From: Lachnotalea sp. AF33-28
GTDB taxonomy: Bacteria; Bacillota; Clostridia; Lachnospirales; Lachnospiraceae
Reading direction: 5' to 3'
Length of the DNA: 64,000 nt
NCBI RefSeq assembly: GCF_003477885.1
Contig: NZ_QUEE01000017.1
Location: forward strand, 51,219-115,218
The notes under the pieces are model-generated. The model had not been told where the DNA came from and did not search any database. It saw only the letters and a program-made list of their open reading frames with translations. Position numbers and translations under genes: made by a program. The stretch's first letter is position 1. Each line of letters opens with the position of its first letter. Below, in pieces: positions 1-6,434 of this stretch.

Positions 1-147
1 CACATCGTCCAATGTGACGATTTCAACCTCGTCCGGATCCGTGAAGGAACTGCCGGAAACAGCGTTATAAAGCGCAAGCAGCGCCTCCTTTTCGTGAAAC
101 ACCATGCGGAATAACCGATCTTTATACTTTTTGTTCACTTTGATCAT
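1..147 (-). CDS. Rpn-family (PD-(D/E)XK nuclease/transposase-like) protein, N-terminal part
   Basis: The window opens inside this gene; only the first 49 codons, read leftwards from the ATG at 145-147, are present. A GGAGAG ribosome binding site lies just upstream of that start. The visible N-terminus (MIKVNKKYKDRLFRMVF, then a segment with LLALYNAVSGS and a T-D-P-D/E turn) matches what I know of the Lachnospiraceae Rpn-like proteins, which carry a PD-(D/E)XK nuclease fold and are often annotated as recombination-promoting nuclease or putative transposase. The catalytic residues lie outside the window, so activity cannot be judged. These genes often occur as many dispersed paralogues. Family assignment is by recognition of the N-terminus only. 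Confidence 0.6.
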   Translation of the reverse strand, partial: MIKVNKKYKDRLFRMVFHEKEALLALYNAVSGSSFTDPDEVEIVTLDDV

Positions 148-380
148 CTGTAGTCTCTCCTTTATTTTACCTGAAATGTGGGCATGAAGCAAGGGTGCAG
201 CTGATTAAACTGCTAAAAATTAAAATGTAAGTAACAGTACAGATTGTGGAAAGGTTGATGCAAAAGCAGGCGTTAAGCTTGCTTATAAGAAAGTCCGCTT
301 CTGCGCCATTTGTCCACATCGCATGGACTGCTTCTTGAACGGCTTTTAAAGATGCGCTGTTTGAACTGTAACAACATAAG

Positions 381-561
381 GATTCATGGATGAATCACGA
401 TCACCCCCAGCTTACCGGATGATATCCGGTATACGTGTATTCTGAGTGCCGCAATACAAGGCAGAAGGCTAAATAAGGTCAGAGAAATCCCCCCTGTCAG
501 TATTGCAAGTTCAATGGGAATCAAGCGGCTGAAACTGCCGCACGGTTCAGGAGAAAACTCC
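381..561 (+). other. Hairpin-rich segment, possible mobile element or group II intron remnant
   Basis: The space from 148 to 790 holds no convincing gene. Within it are a perfect dyad GATTCAT/ATGAATC (381-396), an 8-bp hairpin TACCGGAT/ATCCGGTA (413-431), a stem-loop at 518-548 (GAATC-AA-GCGGC closing on GCCGC-AC-GGTTC with a TGAAACT loop), and GGAG/CTCC with an AAAA loop (550-561). The 518-548 stem, with a GAAA-containing loop and a final ACGGTTC, recalls domain V at the 3' end of bacterial group II introns. However, the catalytic AGC triad is not at the usual place and no reverse transcriptase is present. It could equally be a degraded insertion sequence. The assignment is tentative. Confidence 0.25.
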
Positions 562-625
562 TGATAAGAAATGTGAATTAACAATACCACACATTGATCC
601 AAATGGCAAGCAGTTATTAATCACA

Positions 626-692
626 TTACTATTCACGGCTGCCGATACTGCCCCGACATGTGCGGAAAATTTACAGCAGCCATGAACAGTAA
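626..692. repeat. Short copy of the dispersed inverted-repeat family
   Basis: The 17-nt arms at 626-642 and 676-692 are inverted repeats of each other with two mismatches. The left arm contains CTATTCACGGCTGCC, fitting the outer motif YTRTTCAYRGYTRCC shared by the related elements at about 6.1, 10.5, 32.9 and 60.2 kb. The 33-nt interior (ACTGCCCCGACATGTGC) resembles the interior of the 10.5 kb copy. It sits directly upstream of the AraC gene promoter. Confidence 0.6.
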
Positions 693-723
693 CTTCCTCA
701 CCGCTGTTTCAACAGAGTTTTAC

Positions 724-752
724 TTGACAGCTCTTTACACCGGGATTAAACT
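724..752 (+). promoter_or_regulatory. Sigma-A-type promoter of the AraC gene
   Basis: A perfect -35 box TTGACA (724-729) and a -10 box TAAACT (747-752) are separated by 17 nt. The AraC-type gene starts 38 nt further on at a GTG preceded by AGAGGAGGTGA. Confidence 0.7.
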
Positions 753-790
753 GTAGAAAATATAACATTTATATAAGAGGAGGTGAAGGA

Positions 791-1774
791 GTGGAACAGA
801 ATCTGCTGCATACGCTGGAGCAAATAACTGAAGAAGAACAGGAGATACTAAATGGCAGCAGGGAAGTGAAAAAGGCAATTTACACCACCGGCAGCGGTTT
901 TACCATAGACAGCCGGAAGATGCTCGAGAGCGGCAACGTGATCGCTCTTAGGACTCATACCCGGTTCATCCGTTTTCCGCTCCACACCCATAACTATGTG
1001 GAGCTGATGTATGTCTGCAAAGGCTCCATCACCCACATTATCGAAGGGAAAAAGGTGGTGGTGGATAAGGGCGAGCTGCTGTTTTTGAACCAGCACACCA
1101 CCCATGAAATTCTGCCTGCCGGAATTGATGATATCGGGATTAATTTCATCATCCTGCCGGAATTTTTTGACGTGACTTTTTCCATGGTCGGGCGGGATAA
1201 TGTGCTGGCGAATTTCCTGGTAGGCATGTTAAAGCATGACAGCAGCCAGGGGCAGTACCTGCATTTTAAGGTGTCCGACAGCCTTCAGATCCAAAACCTG
1301 ATGGAAAATATGATCCATTCCCTGATCCACCGGCAGGGGAATGAAGGGCGAATCAACCAGACCACCATGGGCCTTCTGTTTCTGCATCTGCTGAATGAGA
1401 CCAGGCATATCGAAGAAAGCATGCCCAACCAGTATGAGAACATGATCCTGATGTCCACGCTGCGCTACATCGAGCAAAATTACACCACAGCCAGCCTGAC
1501 AGAGCTCTGTGACAATTTAAACCAATCCATCTACAGCTTAAGCCGCCTGATCAAGAGCGGCACCGGTTTTAATTTCAAAGAGCTGCTTCAGCGCAAGCGC
1601 ATGAACAAAGCGGTTGAGCTGCTCTGTGACACAGCGCTGCCGGTGGACGATATTATAAACGCTGTGGGATACGAAAATAACAGCTATTTTTACCGCAAAT
1701 TTAAGGAACGGTACGGCATGACCCCAAGGGATTACCGCCTGCTCCACCGCGGTGAACAGCTGATCCGCCTCTGA
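791..1774 (+). CDS. AraC-family transcriptional regulator with N-terminal cupin domain
   Basis: This 327-residue protein starts at GTG 791, chosen because AGAGGAGGTGA lies 6-8 nt upstream. Residues ~55-120 form an AraC-type cupin sensor (FPLHTHNYVELMYVCKG, then GELLFLNQHTTHE). Residues ~225-320 contain the two helix-turn-helix motifs of the AraC DNA-binding domain (LTELCDNLNQSIYSLSRL; VDDIINAVGYENNSYFYRKF) ending in GMTPRDYR. Such proteins usually sense a sugar or related ligand and control nearby or distant carbohydrate genes. No transporter or enzyme is adjacent here, so the target is unknown. It has its own promoter at 724-752. Confidence 0.9.
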   Translation: MEQNLLHTLEQITEEEQEILNGSREVKKAIYTTGSGFTIDSRKMLESGNVIALRTHTRFIRFPLHTHNYVELMYVCKGSITHIIEGKKVVVDKGELLFLNQHTTHEILPAGIDDIGINFIILPEFFDVTFSMVGRDNVLANFLVGMLKHDSSQGQYLHFKVSDSLQIQNLMENMIHSLIHRQGNEGRINQTTMGLLFLHLLNETRHIEESMPNQYENMILMSTLRYIEQNYTTASLTELCDNLNQSIYSLSRLIKSGTGFNFKELLQRKRMNKAVELLCDTALPVDDIINAVGYENNSYFYRKFKERYGMTPRDYRLLHRGEQLIRL

Positions 1775-1787
1775 ACAGGGGATATGT

Positions 1788-1819
1788 AAAGGAGCATCAG
1801 TCATCCTGACACTCCTTTT
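1788..1819 (+). terminator. Weak, possibly bidirectional terminator
   Basis: AAAGGAG (1788-1794) pairs with CTCCTTT (1812-1818), with an inner CAG/CTG pairing, followed by a short T run. It lies between the convergent AraC and CmpB-like genes and overlaps the last codons of the latter. Confidence 0.45.
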
Positions 1820-2198
1820 CGCAGGTGCATTTTTCAAACACCAGTCCCAGTATAAACCAGGCCGGGGCGAAGTCCAGACGGACGAGACCGTCGATGTTAT
1901 ATTTGGCGTCACTGTAATCCCAGGGACACATGGAAAAGCGGCGTAATAACCAGCCTGTAGCGTATTCGGTCAAAAAGATTAGAACGGTATAGACACCTCC
2001 CCTTATAAATGTATTCATCCCACGAAGCTTTTTGGCGAGAGGGCAGAAAACCGCCCCCATGCCGTAGATCGGAAACATCAGGAGGGAAGTCCTGCCGATC
2101 ATACGTTTATCGTGCTTGGTAGTCAGATCGTGAATACTGCTAAAGGCCAATTCCATAGTCCAGCCAATCATTCCGCATTTAAAAAAGTTTTGATTCAT
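1797..2198 (-). CDS. CmpB-like putative ABC transporter permease (PF06541 type)
   Basis: This is a 133-residue membrane protein. Segments such as PIYGMGAVFCPLA, a hydrophobic stretch followed by FLTEYATGWLLRRF, and the motif PWDYSDAKYNIDGLVRLDF followed by a Trp-rich hydrophobic segment match the putative ABC-transporter type IV (CmpB) family. It ends in a Cys- and Glu-rich tail (CTCEKECQDD). Three or so membrane segments are likely. The family's biochemical role is poorly defined, and single-gene occurrences like this one usually have no ABC partner. No strong ribosome binding site precedes the ATG at 2198, so an internal Met could be used. It converges on the AraC gene and is divergent from the FolC-like gene. 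Confidence 0.7.
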   Translation of the reverse strand: MNQNFFKCGMIGWTMELAFSSIHDLTTKHDKRMIGRTSLLMFPIYGMGAVFCPLAKKLRGMNTFIRGGVYTVLIFLTEYATGWLLRRFSMCPWDYSDAKYNIDGLVRLDFAPAWFILGLVFEKCTCEKECQDD

Positions 2199-2248
2199 GG
2201 TCTATATTGTGGCAGGTACGTCAGAAATTATTCGCCCACCCCGCAAAC

Positions 2249-2276
2249 TTGATTTTGTGGGAAAAGATGGTATAAT
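2249..2276 (+). promoter_or_regulatory. Extended -10 promoter overlapping a palindrome
   Basis: TTGATT (2249-2254), a 16-nt spacer and a perfect TATAAT (2271-2276) preceded by TG one base upstream give an extended -10 promoter pointing towards the FolC-like/pheA genes. The -10 box is the left half of the dyad TATAATGTC-N4-GACATTATA, so a dimeric regulator binding the dyad would cover it. The same TGGTATAAT is repeated at about 2381 and 2490. Confidence 0.55.
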
Positions 2277-2511
2277 GTCGACAGACATTATACCGCGCTG
2301 ATTTCCGTCTGCGAAGCAGACAATTTCCTTAGGAAATCATGCGCATCCCCCCGGAGGGGCATGTCAGCTTGCTGACATGGTATAATGTCGACAGACATTA
2401 TACCGCGCTGATTTCCGTCTGCGAAGCAGGCAATTTCCACAGGAAATCATGCGCATCCCCCGGAGGGGCATGTCAGCTTGCTGACATGGTATAATGTCGA
2501 CAGACATTATA
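2271..2511. repeat. Tandem array of hairpin units with a repeated promoter palindrome
   Basis: Two full units (2271-2380, 110 bp; 2381-2489, 109 bp) and the start of a third (2490-2511) are nearly identical. They differ at a few bases and by one C in a C run. Each unit is almost wholly dyads: TATAATGTC/GACATTATA, GTCTGC/GCAGAC, ATTTCC/GGAAAT, a C4/G4 stem, and ATGTCAGCTTGCTGACAT. The array fills the divergent gap between the CmpB-like and FolC-like genes (2199-2656). The remainder to 2656 is AT-rich, with a GAGGAG ribosome binding site at its end. Confidence 0.9.
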
Positions 2512-2656
2512 TAATCCCAACAATGGCATGATTTCTGTTTTGGTGAGCAATTATGGGGATAATGTATGGGGAGAAATGAGAAAGATCAGAAGAAAATTTT
2601 ATATATAGTATTACATAGTTTGTCTATAAAAACAATCGCAGAAATGAGGAGATACC

Positions 2657-3559
2657 ATGACATATGAGGAAGCCAGAGAATACATAAAGGCTGCCGGCAA
2701 AGAGCAGCCCGATTTTCTGGAACACAGAAATTTAAAAAAGCTGTTGTTCGCTCTGGGCAGCCCTGAGGAACGCCTGCGTTTTGTTTATATAGCGGGGAGT
2801 CGGGGGAGAAGGGCCGTGCAGCGCTTTATCAGCGCAATTCTTGGGCAGGCAGGATACTGCACGGGAACAGTGCGCCTGCCTCTTACAGAGCAGCCTGAAA
2901 TGGCTGTTTGCGCGGATGGAGAGCATATTTCCTGTAAACGGTATGCGGAAGCGGTGGAGCGGATCCGTCAGGCATCGGACAAACTGGAACAGGAAGGATA
3001 TGACCGGCCCACAGAAGCACAGCTGGAGGCGGCAGTCATATTCCTGTGTCTGGACAGGGAACGCTGTGAGATCACTGTTGTGGAAGCATTCGACGATCCT
3101 GTCTCCGAGGTGCTTGCTGTCATGATAAATGCGGTTTGCAGTGTTTTTGTTCCCATCCTGCCGGAGGAGGAACATGCCGGAGCCACTGATCGGGAGGAGC
3201 CGGCCGTCCGGGCGGCGGCTGCCATAAGGCCCGGCGTGCCCATTGTGACGGGCCGCCAGCCGGAGAGTGTCATGCGTGTGCTCGCAGAGGAGGCTGACCA
3301 TAATAATTCCAACCTGCGCAATGTTTCCCTGGACAGGATCGTGATGGTGGATGACACACAGCAGCCGAACCTTTTTGAATATAAATATCATAAGAACCTG
3401 AAGGTATGGCCTGATGAGCAATGGCAGGCGGAAAATGCGGCGGTTGCCGTGGAAACGGCAGAGCTTTTAGGTGACTGGGGTTTTGATATTTCAGAAAATG
3501 CGATCAGATGCGGTCTGGAGGAGGTACGTACCCTTACCGCTGATGTAACTGCGCAATGA
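2657..3559 (+). CDS. Truncated FolC-like (Mur ligase family) protein lacking the P-loop
   Basis: This 300-residue protein starts at ATG 2657 after GAGGAG. It is laid out like folylpolyglutamate/dihydrofolate synthase: an N-terminal segment of the LEHRNLKKLLFALGSP type, the P-loop position at residues 47-54, YCTGTVRLP where FolC has its substrate-loop strand, and a C-terminal WQAENAAVAVETAELLGDWG block matching the end of the FolC central domain. The P-loop itself reads GSRGRRAV instead of GTNGKGST, so the phosphate-binding Lys and Ser are gone. FolC proteins are about 420-440 residues; this one stops before the Mur ligase C-terminal domain. ATP-dependent ligation is therefore unlikely. It may be a non-catalytic paralogue or a decaying gene, although the frame is intact and it is followed 85 nt later by pheA. 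Confidence 0.65.
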   Translation: MTYEEAREYIKAAGKEQPDFLEHRNLKKLLFALGSPEERLRFVYIAGSRGRRAVQRFISAILGQAGYCTGTVRLPLTEQPEMAVCADGEHISCKRYAEAVERIRQASDKLEQEGYDRPTEAQLEAAVIFLCLDRERCEITVVEAFDDPVSEVLAVMINAVCSVFVPILPEEEHAGATDREEPAVRAAAAIRPGVPIVTGRQPESVMRVLAEEADHNNSNLRNVSLDRIVMVDDTQQPNLFEYKYHKNLKVWPDEQWQAENAAVAVETAELLGDWGFDISENAIRCGLEEVRTLTADVTAQ

Positions 3560-3644
3560 TGCGGCAGCATGCAGGCAGGTGAACAGGACAGAAAGTCATA
3601 TTCGTGGTACATAAATAATACAGGCCGTTAAGAGAGAGGAAGAT

Positions 3645-4787
3645 ATGGACAATCAGGCAAGAGATCTGGGAGAAATTAGGAAGGAGCTGGACCACATCGA
3701 CCGCAGCATGGTGGAGCTGTTTCAGGAGAGAATGAAACTCTGCGGCCAGGTGGCAAAGACCAAGATATCCTCAAACCGTCCGGTGCGGGATCTTGAGAGG
3801 GAAAAGAGCAAGCTGGAGACCTTAAAGGAAATGGCCGAAGGCGATTTTAATAAACGCGGAGTGGAAGAGCTGTTCATACAGATCATGGCGATGAGCAGAA
3901 AGCTGCAGTACGGCATGATGACAAAACACGGCGTCATCCGCCGCCTTCCGTTCATGCCGGTAAAAAAGCTTGTAACCGAGAATGCGCGGATACTGTATCA
4001 GGGCGTGGAAGGCGCTTACAGCCAGGCGGCAGCGATTCAGTTCTTCGGTGAAGATGCGGATTTTGCCAATGTGAAAACCTGGGAGGATGCGATGAACGCC
4101 TTGAGCGGCGGCAGAGCGGATTATGCGGTGCTTCCTATCGAGAACAGCTCAGCGGGTATGGTGGGAGATGTATATGACCTGCTGGTAAAATACGACAATT
4201 ATATCGTGGGAGAGACAGAGGTAAAGGTGGAGCATGCTCTGCTTGGGCTCCCCGAATCCGGCATGGAGGATATCCGCGTGGTATATTCCCATCCGCAGGG
4301 ACTCATGCAGTGCTCCAAATTTTTAAGCGAGCACAAAGACTGGGAGAAAATCAGCACGGATAATACGGCCGGCAGCGCAAAGAAGGTGCTGGAGGACCAG
4401 GATATCTCCCAGGCGGCCATTGCCAGCGAAAGGGCGGGAAAGCTCTATGGGCTTAAGGTGCTTAAGGCCCCGATTAATTTTAACGCGGCCAACACCACCC
4501 GCTTTGTCATCCTCTCCAGCCAGAAGATTTACCGGGAGGATGCGGGCAAGGTGAGCATCTGTTTTGAGACCGCTCATGAGAGCGGCGCGCTCTATAACAT
4601 GCTGTCACATTTTATCTATAATAATCTCAATATGACCAAAATCGAATCCAGGCCGATGCCCGGAAGAACCTGGGAATATCGGTTCTTTGTGGATTTTGAG
4701 GGGAATTTAAGCGATCCCGGTGTACAGAATGCCATCATGGGCATTTCCGAAGAGGCGGCCAGTCTGAAGATATTGGGCAATTACTAA
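3645..4787 (+). CDS. pheA: Bifunctional chorismate mutase/prephenate dehydratase (P-protein)
   Basis: This 380-residue enzyme converts chorismate to prephenate and then phenylpyruvate, the committed steps of phenylalanine synthesis. Residues 1-90 are an AroQ-type helical chorismate mutase (LGEIRKELDHIDRSMVELFQ). Residues ~115-290 are prephenate dehydratase, with YQGVEGAYSQAA, LPIENSSAG and the catalytic TTRF motif at 284-287. Residues ~300-375 are an ACT domain with the ESRP motif that usually confers feedback inhibition by phenylalanine. The start follows AGAGAGGAAG. Length and domain order are normal. It is probably co-transcribed with the FolC-like gene upstream and the DUF815 gene 18 nt downstream. 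Confidence 0.96.
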   Translation: MDNQARDLGEIRKELDHIDRSMVELFQERMKLCGQVAKTKISSNRPVRDLEREKSKLETLKEMAEGDFNKRGVEELFIQIMAMSRKLQYGMMTKHGVIRRLPFMPVKKLVTENARILYQGVEGAYSQAAAIQFFGEDADFANVKTWEDAMNALSGGRADYAVLPIENSSAGMVGDVYDLLVKYDNYIVGETEVKVEHALLGLPESGMEDIRVVYSHPQGLMQCSKFLSEHKDWEKISTDNTAGSAKKVLEDQDISQAAIASERAGKLYGLKVLKAPINFNAANTTRFVILSSQKIYREDAGKVSICFETAHESGALYNMLSHFIYNNLNMTKIESRPMPGRTWEYRFFVDFEGNLSDPGVQNAIMGISEEAASLKILGNY

Positions 4788-4805
4788 AAGGAGCTGCTAG
4801 TAGCT

Positions 4806-6089
4806 ATGAACACAGAAGAATTACTGTTATACCGCGATGCCAGGATGCTGGGCATCATGAAAAATATGGTTGCGCTGATGGAAGGACCGGAAGAGGCTTC
4901 CTCCCATCTCGCCTGCAGGACGGCCGGAGATCTGCTGGAACTGGCGGTTTCCCACGGATTTTACGGAAATCTCTGGCACTGCTATCTGGCCTATGTGCTG
5001 GCTAACCATGAGAATACCTTCAGCAAGACCTGCGAGATCCGTGGCAGGGTGGAAGGAAGCATCAACCTGTTTGCCAGACATGATCTGGAACTGTTTCTGG
5101 AGCTGTTTCATTATGATATCGCTTCCCTGGACAGCAAATACCGTACAAACCTGTTTGCAGGTCTCGCGGACTACAAAGACAGCGGACAGAACAGCCGCAT
5201 CTTCAACAAAAGGATACGGCAGAGCATCTGCCGCCTCGGAGAAGAGCTGGCGCAGGCCCGGGATGTGGAGCAGAGTCTCTCCACCGTGACGGAATTCTAC
5301 CGGGAATGCGGTGTGGGAAAGCTCGGTCTTCATAAGGCTTTTCGCATCGGGCGGGAGGATGAAACCGGCATTGTACAGCCGATTACCAATATTGAGCACA
5401 TCTATCTGAAGGATCTGGTGGGCTATGAGATGCAGAAAAAGAAGCTGATCGCCAACACGGAGGCGTTTGTGGAAGGCAGAAAGGCCAATAACTGCCTGCT
5501 CTTCGGCGACAGCGGCACGGGCAAGTCCTCCAGCATAAAGGCGCTGCTCAATGAATATTATGACAGAGGCCTGCGGATGATCGAGGTGTATAAGCATCAG
5601 TTCCATCAGCTTCCGGCGGTAATTTCAGAGATCAAGGACAGAAATTACAGGTTCATAATCCTGATGGACGATTTATCCTTTGAGGATTTTGAGATAGAGT
5701 ATAAATATCTGAAAGCGGTCATCGAAGGCGGCCTTGAAAAGAAGCCTGACAATGTGCTGATCTATGCCACCTCCAACCGCCGCCATCTGATCCGTGAGAA
5801 ATTCAGCGACAAACGGGAACTGTCCGATGATCTGCATGAGAATGATACGGTTCAGGAGAAGCTGTCCCTGGTATCTCGTTTCGGTGTACAGATCTATTAT
5901 GGGGCTCCGGAAAAGAAAGAATTCCAGGAAATTGTTCGGGTGCTGGCGGACCGTTACGGAATCGATATGCCGGAGGAAGAACTGCTGCTTGAGGCCAACC
6001 GGTGGGAGCTTTCCCACGGCGGCCTGTCCGGCCGGACCGCGACCCAGTTCATCCATCATCTGGCAGGGCGGAGCAGCGCCGCCAGATGA
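4806..6089 (+). CDS. DUF815-family AAA+ ATPase
   Basis: This 427-residue protein has an N-terminal helical region (~1-185) and a C-terminal AAA+ module. Residues 234-242 are a Walker A, GDSGTGKSS, with Lys at 240, and Walker B is FIILMDDLSFEDFE. IYATSNRRHLIREKFSD is a sensor-1/arginine region characteristic of DUF815 (PF05673). Members are common in Firmicutes and proteobacteria, but their substrate is unknown. It starts at ATG 4806 behind AAAGGAG, 18 nt after pheA, so the two are likely one transcript ending at the terminator at 6347-6386. No link to aromatic amino acid synthesis is visible in the protein itself. Confidence 0.85.
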   Translation: MNTEELLLYRDARMLGIMKNMVALMEGPEEASSHLACRTAGDLLELAVSHGFYGNLWHCYLAYVLANHENTFSKTCEIRGRVEGSINLFARHDLELFLELFHYDIASLDSKYRTNLFAGLADYKDSGQNSRIFNKRIRQSICRLGEELAQARDVEQSLSTVTEFYRECGVGKLGLHKAFRIGREDETGIVQPITNIEHIYLKDLVGYEMQKKKLIANTEAFVEGRKANNCLLFGDSGTGKSSSIKALLNEYYDRGLRMIEVYKHQFHQLPAVISEIKDRNYRFIILMDDLSFEDFEIEYKYLKAVIEGGLEKKPDNVLIYATSNRRHLIREKFSDKRELSDDLHENDTVQEKLSLVSRFGVQIYYGAPEKKEFQEIVRVLADRYGIDMPEEELLLEANRWELSHGGLSGRTATQFIHHLAGRSSAAR

Positions 6090-6128
6090 ACGGATATGTA
6101 AACTGCAGCTTACAGCAATCTATAATAG

Positions 6129-6339
6129 TGATTACTGTTTACGGCTGCCGATAAAGCAGCGTATAGCGGGGCAGAGTATAGTCCCCATAGGGATCCCTTG
6201 AAGCCCGCCGGTTCTTTCGCTGCGTGGTTTGCAGCGTTAGAACCGCTGCGCGCTTCACGGAGCGAAAGCGTGTCCCTATGGGGACTATACTCTGCCCCGC
6301 TATACGCGGGACGTTTATGACAGCCGTGAACTGTAATCA
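6129..6339. repeat. Long inverted-repeat element, copy at 6.2 kb
   Basis: The element is closed by TGATTAC...TGTAATCA outer arms containing CTGTTTACGGCTGCC. Inside these is a perfect 32-bp inverted repeat (6162-6193 with 6273-6304). The 79-nt loop holds GGGATCCCTTGAAGCCCGC at its left edge and CTGCGCGCTTCACGGAGCG at its right. Between them is a further stem in which GGTTCT and CGCTGC pair with GCAGCG and AGAACC. The core matches the copy at 33.3 kb. No open reading frame of note is contained. Confidence 0.85.
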
Positions 6340-6346
6340 ATATTGA

Positions 6347-6386
6347 GGTGTCACCCGAAAAAGCGGGCAGGCACCTTGTTTTTTTG
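6347..6386 (+). terminator. Rho-independent terminator after the pheA/DUF815 transcript
   Basis: GGTG/CACC and CCCG/CGGG form a stem around an AAAAAG loop, followed by TTGTTTTTTT. The T run overlaps the -35 box of the next promoter. Confidence 0.6.
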
Positions 6387-6404
6387 TGCAAAAAAGGGTA
6401 GAAT
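6376..6404 (+). promoter_or_regulatory. Promoter of the ppx-ppk1 operon
   Basis: TTGTTT (6376-6381) and TAGAAT (6399-6404) are spaced by 17 nt, 30 nt upstream of the Ppx-like start codon. Confidence 0.55.
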
Positions 6405-6434
6405 GAAACAAAACTTATAAAGGGGACGGCAGCT

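Noticed and set aside
2271..2511. CRISPR-like array
   Set aside because: The units are about 110 bp and wholly repeated, with no unique spacers and no cas genes nearby.
3560..3644. A frameshifted C-terminal domain completing the FolC-like gene
   Set aside because: The 85 nt before pheA are too short and encode nothing like the Mur ligase C-terminal domain in any frame.
4827..5606. A 259-codon minus-strand frame
   Set aside because: It is antisense to the DUF815 gene, which has an intact Walker motif and ribosome site.
6110..6391. A 93-codon minus-strand frame across the 6.2 kb inverted-repeat element
   Set aside because: It has no ribosome site, and its sequence is explained by the perfect inverted repeat, not by coding selection.
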